Positions 40,620-48,622 of a DNA stretch of 64,000 nucleotides are shown here, in pieces. The stretch spans positions 14,624 to 78,623 of the forward strand of contig DASWQH010000042.1 in NCBI GenBank assembly GCA_036403815.1. The letters are read 5' to 3'. Positions within the stretch are counted from its first letter, which is position 1, and each line of letters starts with the position of its first letter. The notes under the pieces were generated by a model. That model was not told the DNA's origin. It saw only the letters and a list, made by a program, of their open reading frames with translations, and ran no database searches. This stretch comes from JACVRN01 sp036403815. Lineage in GTDB: Bacteria > Acidobacteriota > Blastocatellia > Pyrinomonadales > Pyrinomonadaceae. A program made the translations under genes and the position numbers.

Positions 40620-41399
40620 ATGGAACAACGCCTGCAAAAACTGATTGCCGAAGCCGGTATTGCGTCGCGTCGTCACGCCGAAGATTTAATCACGGCGGGC
40701 GAAGTGACTGTCAACGGCGAGGTCATTAAGACCCTTGGAACGAAGGCCGACCCTGAGCGCGATCATATAAAGGTGAAGGGTCGGCTCATCAATCCGCGTC
40801 TCAAGCAGCGCGAGCAGGTTTATGTGCTGCTCTACAAGCCGCGCGGGTTTCTTTCAAGCGCTTCAGACCCGGAAGGCAGGCCGCTTGTGACCGAGATCGT
40901 GCCAACATCGCTGGGTCGTCTACATCCTGTCGGGCGATTAGATTTCAACACAGAGGGCTTGCTGCTGCTGACGAACGACGGCGAGCTGACGAATATCATT
41001 ACGGCTGCGCGCAATCGCGTGCGCAAGGTTTACGAGGTGAAGGTCAAAGGCATCGTGCCCGAAGCTTCGCTTGATCGCCTTCGACGCGGCATCGCTCTTG
41101 AGGACGGAGCGCGCACCGCGCCCGCCGAAATCAAACGCGTCGAAGAGTCTGCAACGAACTCATGGTTTGAAGTCGTGCTTCATCAGGGACGCAACCAGCA
41201 AATCAGGCGCATGTTCGATGCCATTGGTCATTCGGTAGTGAAACTTCGTCGAACGAAGATAGGATTTTTGGCGGACGAAGGGCTTCGCCCAGGCCAGTGG
41301 CGCTTTCTTGCTCCGGCGGAAGTCGCACGCTTCAAAAAGATGAAACAGGCCACAAAAGCACCAGCGAAAAAGCGCAGGGCGGGTCACGCTTCAAGTTGA
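40620..41399 (+). CDS. rluB: Pseudouridine synthase, RluB/RsuA family
   Basis: Converts specific uridines of rRNA to pseudouridine. 259 residues: an S4 RNA-binding domain (QRLQKLIAEAGIASRRHAED) near 3-60, then the catalytic domain with GRLDFNTEGLLLLTNDGEL (the active Asp in GRLD) and the QGRNQQIRRMF motif. The tail is Lys-rich. Start: ATG at 40620, matching the family; the frame is open to 40572. It ends the trpS-scp block. Confidence 0.92.
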   Translation: MEQRLQKLIAEAGIASRRHAEDLITAGEVTVNGEVIKTLGTKADPERDHIKVKGRLINPRLKQREQVYVLLYKPRGFLSSASDPEGRPLVTEIVPTSLGRLHPVGRLDFNTEGLLLLTNDGELTNIITAARNRVRKVYEVKVKGIVPEASLDRLRRGIALEDGARTAPAEIKRVEESATNSWFEVVLHQGRNQQIRRMFDAIGHSVVKLRRTKIGFLADEGLRPGQWRFLAPAEVARFKKMKQATKAPAKKRRAGHASS

Positions 41400-41404
41400 G
41401 AATA

Positions 41405-41490
41405 AGGTAAAATGATGAGCGCAAATGCAGGACGAAAGATAAAGAGAAGGCGTCTTTAATTCATCATTCTGCATTCTGGCTTCTGCATTA
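41405..41490. repeat. Decayed heptamer-repeat hairpin after rluB
   Basis: Right arm 41458-41490 (complement of CAGAATG/ATGAATT units) is well kept and close to 8480-8507. The left arm 41405-41430 keeps only part of the pattern. It starts about 6 nt after the stop. Confidence 0.65.
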
Positions 41491-41508
41491 TCTTCAAAGG
41501 GGTTTGTC

Positions 41509-42651
41509 ATGGAATTCGAGCTGAGCGAAGAGCAGCAACAGGTGAAAGCGAGCGTGCGTGAGTTTGCCGAAGGCGAGATTGCGCCGCACGTTATGGAGTG
41601 GGACGAAACGCAGCATTTCCCTGTAGAGCTTCTTCCGAAGCTGGCCGATCTGGGGCTGATGGGAGTCATCTTCCCGGAAGAGTACGGCGGCGCTGGCATG
41701 GGTTACATAGAGTACGTGACCATCATCGAAGAATTGTCGCGCGTTGACGGCTCCGTAGGCATCTCTATCGCGGCGCACAATTCGCTCTGCTCGAATCACA
41801 TATACATGTTCGGCACTGAGGAACAGAAGCGTAAATTTCTTGTGCCGCTTGCGAGTGGGGAACACCTTGGAGCATGGGGATTGACGGAGGCCAGCGCAGG
41901 CTCTGATGCTTCGGGCACGCGCTCTACAGCCATACGCCAGAACGGCGGCTGGGTCGTCAACGGCTCCAAGAATTTCATCACGCATGCGATTCATGCGGAC
42001 ACCTGCGTGGCGGTCGCCGTCACAGACCGCGCCAAGGGAAGCAAGGGCATCACGGCCTTCATCTTCGAGAAGGGCATGAAGGGATTCGCGCCGTCGAAGA
42101 AGGAGAACAAGCTGGGGCTTCGTGCGTCCGAGACGGCGAGCGTGGTCTTTGAAGATTGTTATCTGCCGGATGAAAACCGCCTGGGCGACGAAGGCATGGG
42201 CTTCATACAGGCGATGCAGGTTTTGGACGGCGGGCGCATCTCGATTGCCGCGCTCGCTCTGGGCATTGCACAGGGCGCTTATGAATCGGCGGTGCGTTAC
42301 GCAAAGGAGCGAGAGCAGTTCGGCAAACCCATCGCGGAGTTTCAGGCGATTCAATTCAAGCTCGCGGACATGGCGACCCAGATAGAAGCCGCGCGGCTTT
42401 TAACCTATCGTGCCGCGTATCTCAAAGATCAGGGCAAGACGGTGACCAAGGAATCCTCTATGGCGAAGCTCTACGCCTCGGAGATAGGTGTGAAGGTCTG
42501 CGAAGAGGCGATACAGATTCACGGCGGCTATGGCTACACGAAGGACTACCCGCCAGAGAAATACTGGCGCGACTCCAAGCTCTGCACCATCGGCGAGGGG
42601 ACGAGCGAGATTCAGCGCATAATCATCGCGCGCCAGTTGCTAAAACAATAA
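41509..42651 (+). CDS. Acyl-CoA dehydrogenase
   Basis: FAD enzyme that oxidises acyl-CoA to 2-enoyl-CoA. 380 residues, the normal length. GAWGLTEASAGSDA (FAD/substrate contact), YAKEREQFGKPIAEFQ and the catalytic base region CTIGEGTSEIQR are all present; the glutamate in GEGTSE is in the position used by short- and medium-chain enzymes. The electron acceptor would be ETF, not in view. Start: ATG at 41509 with AAAGGGG upstream. It fits with the methylmalonyl-CoA genes downstream as part of acyl-CoA/propionyl-CoA breakdown. Confidence 0.95.
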   Translation: MEFELSEEQQQVKASVREFAEGEIAPHVMEWDETQHFPVELLPKLADLGLMGVIFPEEYGGAGMGYIEYVTIIEELSRVDGSVGISIAAHNSLCSNHIYMFGTEEQKRKFLVPLASGEHLGAWGLTEASAGSDASGTRSTAIRQNGGWVVNGSKNFITHAIHADTCVAVAVTDRAKGSKGITAFIFEKGMKGFAPSKKENKLGLRASETASVVFEDCYLPDENRLGDEGMGFIQAMQVLDGGRISIAALALGIAQGAYESAVRYAKEREQFGKPIAEFQAIQFKLADMATQIEAARLLTYRAAYLKDQGKTVTKESSMAKLYASEIGVKVCEEAIQIHGGYGYTKDYPPEKYWRDSKLCTIGEGTSEIQRIIIARQLLKQ

Positions 42652-42667
42652 GAGCTGTCAATATTTC

Positions 42668-43183
42668 ATGAAAAAGATAATCATCGCATTCCTGTTCATC
42701 AACCTGCTGTTCGTCGGCTCTCTTGCCGGACACGGGCAGACTGTTCCTCGTTTTGAAGCTTATGCTGTGCCTGTCTACAAGGGAAAAGTCGCGCCCGTGA
42801 ACCTGAAGAGCGCTAAAGGCGCAAGCTCTTTCCGCACGCGTCTACGCGAGGGTGCGCAACAGGGAGTCAACTTTGCAGGCCATTACACACTGGTTGTCTG
42901 GGGCTGCGGAACGGGTTGCGGTGACGTAGGCATCATTGATGCGAAGACGGGCACGGTTTATTTCCCGAAAGAGTTGGGCGGCTACGGTGCCTGGATGTTT
43001 TCAGATAACCAAAATGATGATCCGTTGAAATTCAAGGCCAACAGCCGTTTGCTAGTCCTGTCCGGTTTCCCCGCCTCTGAAGGGAATAGTGATAATCCAA
43101 AGACCGGACTTTATTACTACGAGTGGACGGGTGCGCGGCTCAGGCTGGTTAAGTTCGTCCCGAAGAAAAGAGAAGAGGGCTAA
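42668..43183 (+). CDS. Hypothetical secreted protein with GxCGTGC motif
   Basis: 171 residues with a signal peptide (KKIIIAFLFINLLFVGSLAG). The mature part is beta-rich and contains FAGHYTLVVWGCGTGCGD, a cysteine motif also known from a widespread hypothetical family of the GHY..WGCGTGC type. Function unknown; the two cysteines may form a disulfide. It starts 16 bases after the acyl-CoA dehydrogenase stop and precedes meaB by 18 bases, so it may be transcribed with them without sharing their role. Confidence 0.75.
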   Translation: MKKIIIAFLFINLLFVGSLAGHGQTVPRFEAYAVPVYKGKVAPVNLKSAKGASSFRTRLREGAQQGVNFAGHYTLVVWGCGTGCGDVGIIDAKTGTVYFPKELGGYGAWMFSDNQNDDPLKFKANSRLLVLSGFPASEGNSDNPKTGLYYYEWTGARLRLVKFVPKKREEG

Positions 43184-43201
43184 AAGGCCGGGGTTCGTAT
43201 C

Positions 43202-44155
43202 ATGAGCGGCTCTCCTCTCATTGAAAAGATTATTGCCGGAGACGCGCGCTCCGTCGCACGCGCCATCTCGAAGGTAGAAGACGGCGCGGAAGATGCCGCA
43301 GCCCTGATGAAAGGGATTTTCCCGCGCACGGGGCGAGCGCTGGTCGTAGGCATCACGGGCGCGCCGGGTGCCGGAAAGTCCACGCTCGTTGATAAGCTGG
43401 CGCATCTTTACAGAAAGCGCGGCGACCGAGTAGGCATCATCGCGGTTGACCCTTCGAGTCCTTTTACGGGCGGAGCAATCCTGGGCGACCGCATACGCAT
43501 GCAGACGCTTGGGCTTGATAGCGGCGTCTTCATACGCTCTATGGCGACGCGCGGCAATCTGGGCGGGCTGGCGCGTGCGACCGTGGACGCGGTGGCGATT
43601 CTGGACGCGGCGGGCTTTGACAAAATCATCGTCGAGACAGTCGGGGTAGGCCAGGATGAAGTCGAGATAGTCAAAACGGCTGACGTTTCCGTGGTCGTGC
43701 TCGTCCCCGGCATGGGCGACGACATTCAGGCAATCAAGGCCGGAATCATGGAGATAGGCGACTGCTTCGTTATCAACAAGGCCGACCGCGACGGCGTGCT
43801 CAGAACGGAAAAGGAACTGGAAGCATTGCTCTCGCTCGCCACGCGTCCTGACGGCTGGCAACCGCCGATTGTCAAAACGGTTGCGACGGAAAATAAAGGC
43901 ATAGAGGATTTATCTGCGGCCATCGAAAGTTTTCACGAGTTTCAGCAAAGTGCGGCGTCGAGTCTTGAGCGCCGACAGGCAATAGCGCGCTGGCGCATAC
44001 TGGAACTGCTGCGCGAGCGGCTTTTAGCGCAAACTCTCAACCGCGATTCGGCATCAGACAAACTCGACCGGCTGGCCGCAGAAGTCGCCGCCAAGCGCCG
44101 CGACCCCTACTCGGCTGTGGAAGAGATTATGAAAGGAGTAAGCAGTGAGCGGTAA
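43202..44155 (+). CDS. meaB: Methylmalonyl-CoA mutase-associated GTPase MeaB
   Basis: G-protein chaperone that loads and protects the B12 cofactor of methylmalonyl-CoA mutase. 317 residues: G1 GAPGAGKST near residue 53, the base-recognition region VDPSSPFTGGAILGDRIRM, G3-like VETVGVGQDE and G4 INKAD. Start: ATG at 43202. The last residues (VSSER) and the stop are encoded by a heptamer hairpin. mce follows directly, so the two act in the same propionate/methylmalonyl-CoA pathway; the mutase itself is not in the window. Confidence 0.95.
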   Translation: MSGSPLIEKIIAGDARSVARAISKVEDGAEDAAALMKGIFPRTGRALVVGITGAPGAGKSTLVDKLAHLYRKRGDRVGIIAVDPSSPFTGGAILGDRIRMQTLGLDSGVFIRSMATRGNLGGLARATVDAVAILDAAGFDKIIVETVGVGQDEVEIVKTADVSVVVLVPGMGDDIQAIKAGIMEIGDCFVINKADRDGVLRTEKELEALLSLATRPDGWQPPIVKTVATENKGIEDLSAAIESFHEFQQSAASSLERRQAIARWRILELLRERLLAQTLNRDSASDKLDRLAAEVAAKRRDPYSAVEEIMKGVSSER

Positions 44156-44215
44156 GCAGTAAGCAGTCAAACGCTTTTCGTATCTACTGCTTACTGCTTA
44201 CCGCTCACTGCTCAC
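44137..44215. repeat. Heptamer-repeat hairpin at the meaB end
   Basis: Arms 44137-44167 and 44185-44215 of GTAAGCA/GTGAGCG units and complement. The first arm supplies the stop of meaB (44153-44155); the second ends just before the mce start. Nearly the same arm as 36115-36146, although 8 kb apart. Confidence 0.83.
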
Positions 44216-44217
44216 TA

Positions 44218-44640
44218 ATGATAATAGAACATCTGGGCATTGCTACGCGACAGCTTGACGAGGCGCTCAACTTCTGGCGCGAGGCGCTGGGGCTTGAGGT
44301 CGTCGAGACGGAAGAGGTCTCGGAGCAGCGTGTGCGCGTGGCGATGCTGCCCCTTGGGGAATCTCGCATAGAGCTTCTGGAGCCGACGAGCGAGGATTCG
44401 CCCATAGCAAAATTTTTGGAGAAGCGCGGCCCCGGCATTCATCACATAGCGGTGCGCGTTGACGACATACATTCAACCCTCGCACGCCTCAAAGAGCAGG
44501 GCACACGTTTGATTGACGAACACCCACGCACGGGCGCGGGCGGCTCGCTCATAGCATTCGTTCATCCCGCCTCTACAAACGGCGTACTTCTGGAACTGGT
44601 CGAGCACGCGAGCCGCGAGCCTCATGGAAAGGATAAGTAG
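44218..44640 (+). CDS. mce: Methylmalonyl-CoA epimerase
   Basis: Interconverts the D and L forms of methylmalonyl-CoA. 140 residues, VOC fold. The metal ligands are in IEHLGIA (His), GIHHIAVRVDD (His) and the C-terminal LLELVEH (Glu); SRIELLEP is also typical. It follows meaB, separated only by the hairpin. Start: ATG at 44218, three bases after the hairpin, with no clear Shine-Dalgarno. Confidence 0.93.
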   Translation: MIIEHLGIATRQLDEALNFWREALGLEVVETEEVSEQRVRVAMLPLGESRIELLEPTSEDSPIAKFLEKRGPGIHHIAVRVDDIHSTLARLKEQGTRLIDEHPRTGAGGSLIAFVHPASTNGVLLELVEHASREPHGKDK

Positions 44641-44646
44641 TCTACA

Positions 44647-45984
44647 TTGAAATCAACCACTAAAGCTTTAATTGCAGCATCGGTCGCGGTCTTAATCGCG
44701 GTGGGTATTATCGTCTGGCAGGTGCAGGCACATCGCGCACGCGCCGTTAATCTCACAGCCGAAGATATGTCGCTCATCGCGGGCGAACAGCCGCCGCAGG
44801 TGCGCGCACGCTTAGCTACGGATGAAAAGGCGCGCAAGGATTTCGCTAAAAATATCAAGCAGCTTCTGGCACTGGCTGAAGAGGCCAGAGCCGCAGGTGT
44901 AGCCGATAAGCCGGACACTAAACGACAGCTTGATTTGATGCGCACGCTCATCATCGCCGAAAGCTATCAGGAAGCCGAGCAGCAGAAGACAGGCGCACCG
45001 CCGTCGCTCTCGAATATCACGCCCGCAGACATAGATGCTTTTATGAAAGAGCCGGGGCAGGAGCAGAAGTTCGAGCAGTTCGTAAAGGACGCGCAGGGGC
45101 TTGGCATTCCGATTCCGGACAAGCTCGAAGAGTCGGAGCAGCAGAGATTGAAACAGGAGTGGGCGCGCGTCATGCTCTCCGAGCGCAAGGGCAAAGAGGC
45201 TGGGATTGATAAAGACCGCAAGACGGAATTGCAGATCATGCTTCAGCAATCACGCGTGCTGGTTCAGAAATATGCAGAGCAGCAGTTGAAGCCCAAGGTG
45301 ACCGCGACCGATGCGGAGGTTGATGCGGCGATTGCCAAGGCGCGCGCGAAGGCCGAAGATGTGCTGAAACGCGCTCGCGCAGGCGAAGATTTCAATGCGC
45401 TCGTTAAAGAGTACACGGAAGAACCCGGAGGCAAGGAGCGCGAAGGCGACCTGGGCTGGTTCGCGCGCGGCCAGATGGTCAAGGCTTTTGAGGATGCGGC
45501 CTTTGCGCTTCAGCCCGGACAGATAAGCGATGTGGTGGAATCACCCTTTGGCTTCCACGTCATCAAAGTCGAAGAGCGCAAGACCGAAGAGAAGGACGGC
45601 AAGCAGGAAGAGCAGGTTCACGCGCGTCATATATTGATTGCGGTCGGGCCTCCCACGCCGCCGAACCCTTTTGGCCCTCCGCCTAATTTGAAGGATCAGG
45701 CACGCGCCGCGGTCGAAAAAGAGAAGCAGGAAAAAGTCATAGACGAGATTGTGAGTCGCTCGCGCGTCACAGTCGCAGACAACTACACGGTGGCTGCGCC
45801 GCCGCCACAGCCTCAAATGCCTTTGCCTGATATGAGCCAACCCGACATGGACGAAGGCACAGGAGCCGGTGAAGGCGTGCCGCCTGGGGCTGCTTCGCCA
45901 ACGCAGGGCAACTCCAACGCCAAGCCGGGTACGGCACCTGCTAAGCCTGGAGCGAATAAGTCTAAACCGGCGAAGAAGGATTAA
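44647..45984 (+). CDS. Periplasmic parvulin-type peptidyl-prolyl isomerase (SurA/PrsA-like)
   Basis: 445 residues. An N-terminal hydrophobic segment (about 6-26) anchors or exports the protein. Helical chaperone-like parts cover 30-215. A PpiC/parvulin domain covers about 218-310 (EYTEEPGGKEREGDLGWFARG in part, then SPFGFHVIKVEE). After residue 320 a second parvulin-like start (QVHARHILIAVG) follows, which is not completed. The C-terminal 60 residues are Pro/Gly/Lys-rich and disordered. It probably helps envelope proteins fold. Start: TTG at 44647. It is separated from mce by six bases. Confidence 0.85.
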   Translation: MKSTTKALIAASVAVLIAVGIIVWQVQAHRARAVNLTAEDMSLIAGEQPPQVRARLATDEKARKDFAKNIKQLLALAEEARAAGVADKPDTKRQLDLMRTLIIAESYQEAEQQKTGAPPSLSNITPADIDAFMKEPGQEQKFEQFVKDAQGLGIPIPDKLEESEQQRLKQEWARVMLSERKGKEAGIDKDRKTELQIMLQQSRVLVQKYAEQQLKPKVTATDAEVDAAIAKARAKAEDVLKRARAGEDFNALVKEYTEEPGGKEREGDLGWFARGQMVKAFEDAAFALQPGQISDVVESPFGFHVIKVEERKTEEKDGKQEEQVHARHILIAVGPPTPPNPFGPPPNLKDQARAAVEKEKQEKVIDEIVSRSRVTVADNYTVAAPPPQPQMPLPDMSQPDMDEGTGAGEGVPPGAASPTQGNSNAKPGTAPAKPGANKSKPAKKD

Positions 45985-46021
45985 GTTGTAAGAGGCGCTT
46001 GCGGGGCGCTAACGTTTTCGA

Positions 46022-46891
46022 ATGCAGTTCGGAGATTATCGCGTAGAGGTTGTGCCCGACACGGAGTTTCGGCTTGACGGCGGCGCAATGTTCGGCGTCG
46101 TGCCGCGCTCTCTATGGTCGCGCTTGTGTCCGCCGGACGAGCGCAACCGTATACGCATGAACATGAACTGCCTCTTCGTAGAAGCTGGCCGCGCGCGCAT
46201 ACTGATTGAAACAGGCATTGGCGATAAGTGGTCTGAGAAGCAGGCGGACATGTACGGCATCACACGCGAGCGGCCTTTGAGCGAAAGCCTGAAGGCCATC
46301 ACGGGTACGAGCGCCGAAGAGATAACGATTGTCGTCAACACGCATCTTCATTTCGACCACGCGGGCGGCAACACGACGCTTGACGCCGAAGGCAAAGCTT
46401 GTCCGACTTTTCCGAACGCACGTTATTTCGTCTCGCGCGACGAGTACGAACATGCTGAGTCGCCGCATGAGCGAGACCGTGCGAGCTACATGCCTGAAAA
46501 CTGGCGGCCTTTACAGGAGTCCGGGCAACTGGAATTGAAGGATGCTGCGTATGAGGTCGTCCCCGGACTTCGCATGGAGACGGTCGCGGGACATTCGCGC
46601 ACTATGCAGTGCGTGCGATTGAACCGTAGCGGGCGCACGCTCTTCGGCTTCGCTGACCTCGTGCCGATGAGCGCACACGTGCCGTACGCGTGGATTATGG
46701 GCTACGATCTTTATCCTGTAGAAACGCTCGAAGCGAAAAAGCATCTTCTGCCGCAGGCGGCACGCGAAAACTGGCTCTGTCTTTTCTATCACGATGCGGA
46801 AGCCCCGCTCTGTCGCATCACCGAAGAAGGCGGAAAGCTGCGCGCCGTTGGATTTGAAGATAAGCAGGACGGATTCATTCCCGGCGAGTAA
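46022..46891 (+). CDS. Metallo-beta-lactamase fold hydrolase
   Basis: 289 residues. The zinc motif THLHFDHAGGN is near residue 104 and further ligands are expected in VAGHSRTMQC (His) and the C-terminal aspartate/histidine region (LFYHDAEAP). The family includes lactonases and other hydrolases; substrate unknown. There is no signal peptide, so it is cytoplasmic. Start: ATG at 46022, first in the frame. It stands alone between the parvulin gene and mtnP. Confidence 0.9.
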   Translation: MQFGDYRVEVVPDTEFRLDGGAMFGVVPRSLWSRLCPPDERNRIRMNMNCLFVEAGRARILIETGIGDKWSEKQADMYGITRERPLSESLKAITGTSAEEITIVVNTHLHFDHAGGNTTLDAEGKACPTFPNARYFVSRDEYEHAESPHERDRASYMPENWRPLQESGQLELKDAAYEVVPGLRMETVAGHSRTMQCVRLNRSGRTLFGFADLVPMSAHVPYAWIMGYDLYPVETLEAKKHLLPQAARENWLCLFYHDAEAPLCRITEEGGKLRAVGFEDKQDGFIPGE

Positions 46892-46946
46892 CAAGCTCTC
46901 TAGAATTTTTCTGATACCCGGTTGCAGTCGGAAGTAAGGAATGATA

Positions 46947-47036
46947 CGAACCACTAAGTCACACGAAACGGCACGAAACTGCTTGAGCGTATCTCGCAGC
47001 CTCTTCGTGTTTGTTCGTGTGATTTAGTGGCTCGTT
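46947..47036. repeat. Hairpin of a different repeat type
   Basis: Arms 46947-46980 and 47003-47036 form an imperfect inverted repeat with units like CACGAAAC and a closing CCACTAAGTC / GATTTAGTGG pair. The spacing is about 10 nt, not 7. It lies 55 nt after the hydrolase stop, farther than most, and close to the mtnP start. Confidence 0.6.
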
Positions 47037-47074
47037 CTTCTTTCTGCATTTCAATACAAGGTAGAACGTTAAGT

Positions 47075-47950
47075 ATGACAAAAGTTGAGATTGGAATCAT
47101 AGGCGGCAGCGGCCTTTACCAGATGCCGGAGTTGAAGGACATCGAGGAGGTTTCGGTTGACACGCCTTTCGGAAAGCCTTCGGATGCTTTCATCACCGGA
47201 ACGCTCGAAGGCGTGCGCGTGGCTTTCCTGCCGCGTCACGGGCGCGGGCATCGCCTGCTTCCGTCTGAGCTTCCTTTCCGGGCAAATATCTACGCCATGA
47301 AGTTGCTCGGCGTGGAGCGGATTCTGTCAGCATCAGCCGTAGGCTCTTTACAGGAAAAGTATGCGCCGCTGGACATGGTCATTCCCGAACAGTTCTTTGA
47401 CCGCACGCGCGCACGCGCGCATGAGTCCACCTTCTTCGGCGAGGGCATCGTGGCGCACATCACGTTTGCGCACCCAGTATGCTCTGAGCTTGGCGACGTG
47501 TTGCAGGAAGCCTGCGGTGCGACTGATGTGAGAACGCATCGCGGCGGGACATACGTCTGCATGGAAGGGCCAGCCTTTTCGACCGTTGCGGAATCTAACC
47601 TCTATCGCCTGTCGGGCATGGACATTATCGGCATGACGAATTTGCAGGAAGCAAAGCTGGCACGCGAGGCGGAGATTTGTTACGCGACGCTGGCGCTCGT
47701 CACCGATTACGACTGCTGGCACGAAGAGCACGATGCGGTGTCCGTCGAAACGGTCATAGAGAACTTGAACAAGAACGTGCGCAATGCGCAGATAATCATG
47801 CGCGAAGCGGTGAAGCAGTTGGCCTCGCGCCCGCGCGGCTGCAAATGCGGTGAAGCCCTGAAGAACGCTATCTTCACAGCCCCAGATCTGTGGCCTGTGG
47901 AGACAAAGCTTAAGCTTGAAGCGATAATCAAGAAATACGGCGACAGGTGA
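47075..47950 (+). CDS. mtnP: S-methyl-5'-thioadenosine phosphorylase
   Basis: Splits methylthioadenosine into adenine and methylthioribose-1-phosphate for methionine salvage. 291 residues with GIIGGSGLYQ at the N-terminus, LPRHGRGHRLLPSE (phosphate and ribose contact), ASAVGSL and the purine-site region MTNLQEAKLAREAE. The frame is open upstream to 47027, but the ATG at 47075 (TKVEIGIIGG) is the family start. A substrate close to MTA is likely; other PNP-type nucleosides cannot be excluded. Confidence 0.93.
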   Translation: MTKVEIGIIGGSGLYQMPELKDIEEVSVDTPFGKPSDAFITGTLEGVRVAFLPRHGRGHRLLPSELPFRANIYAMKLLGVERILSASAVGSLQEKYAPLDMVIPEQFFDRTRARAHESTFFGEGIVAHITFAHPVCSELGDVLQEACGATDVRTHRGGTYVCMEGPAFSTVAESNLYRLSGMDIIGMTNLQEAKLAREAEICYATLALVTDYDCWHEEHDAVSVETVIENLNKNVRNAQIIMREAVKQLASRPRGCKCGEALKNAIFTAPDLWPVETKLKLEAIIKKYGDR

Positions 47951-47952
47951 CA

Positions 47953-48030
47953 ACTATAGTCTTAAGTTTACTGTCTTTAGTTTTCAGGTACAGTTAGCTT
48001 TTACCGGAAACTCAAAACTGCAAACTGGCT
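47953..48030. repeat. Decayed heptamer-repeat hairpin after mtnP
   Basis: The first part (AGTCTTA, AGTTTAC, AGTTTTC units) and the second part (complement-like CAAAACT, CAAACTG units) show the pattern with many mismatches. It starts 3 nt after the stop. Confidence 0.5.
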
Positions 48031-48047
48031 TTATGGAGGTAAGGTTG

Positions 48048-48533
48048 ATGAAAAAAATCGTATTGTTAAGCACATTTTTTGTGGTGGCTCTATTATGGAG
48101 CGCGCCGGTAGCGCGTGCGCAGGGGAATGCCAGCCGTGGGCCGGATCAGAGGACGGTGCGCGATCCAGAGATGGAAAAGGATTCGATGCATAATCTGGAA
48201 GTGGCGCGGCAGTATTTCAAGTTGAAGAAGGCTTACTTGGCGTCATTGAAGCGCTGTGAAGAGATTATCGCAGGCAATCCTACCTTCTCGCGTATTGACG
48301 AGGTGCTGTACATCGCCGGGGTAAGCAGCCTGCGTCTGGCCGAGGGGAAGGGAAAGCAGAAGCAGATTCCCGCCGATACTACTGCTGGAAAGCTGCGCGA
48401 TGATGCGCGCGAGTATCTCTCGCAGGTCTTCTATAATTACCCGGACAGCCAGTTTTACAAGGATGCTGAAAAGGAGTTACGCGCACTCGGCGGGCCGAAG
48501 CCGAAGGATGCGCTTCAGCCCTCTGGCAATTAA
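48048..48533 (+). CDS. Secreted TPR-like protein, BamD-related
   Basis: 161 residues with a signal peptide (KKIVLLSTFFVVALLWSAPVARAQ). The mature helices include LEVARQYFKLKKAYLASLKRCEEI and DAREYLSQVFYNYPDSQFYKDAE, in part similar to the tetratricopeptide units of BamD/YfiO lipoproteins, but only two units remain and there is no lipobox cysteine. Start: ATG at 48048, since GGAGG at about 48035 is well spaced; the upstream in-frame ATG at 48033 overlaps that signal. A strong terminator follows. Confidence 0.75.
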   Translation: MKKIVLLSTFFVVALLWSAPVARAQGNASRGPDQRTVRDPEMEKDSMHNLEVARQYFKLKKAYLASLKRCEEIIAGNPTFSRIDEVLYIAGVSSLRLAEGKGKQKQIPADTTAGKLRDDAREYLSQVFYNYPDSQFYKDAEKELRALGGPKPKDALQPSGN

Positions 48534-48554
48534 AGCTCTATCTTTAAATTCTAC

Positions 48555-48590
48555 GAGGCCGGTCGGGAAAACCGGCCTCTTGTTGTGTTA
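48555..48590 (+). terminator. Rho-independent terminator
   Basis: Perfect 9-bp stem GAGGCCGGT / ACCGGCCTC with a 7-nt loop, followed by TTGTTGTGTT. It lies 21 nt after the stop of the gene 48048-48533. Confidence 0.8.
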
Positions 48591-48622
48591 ATCGAATCTT
48601 TCAAACAGGAGCGAATAAACGG

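Noticed and set aside
41494..42354. 286-residue frame on the minus strand inside the acyl-CoA dehydrogenase gene
   Set aside because: Antisense to a full-length, motif-complete gene; its residues show no family pattern.
43052..43861. 269-residue minus-strand frame over meaB
   Set aside because: Antisense of the meaB coding sequence; no ribosome-binding site or conserved motif.
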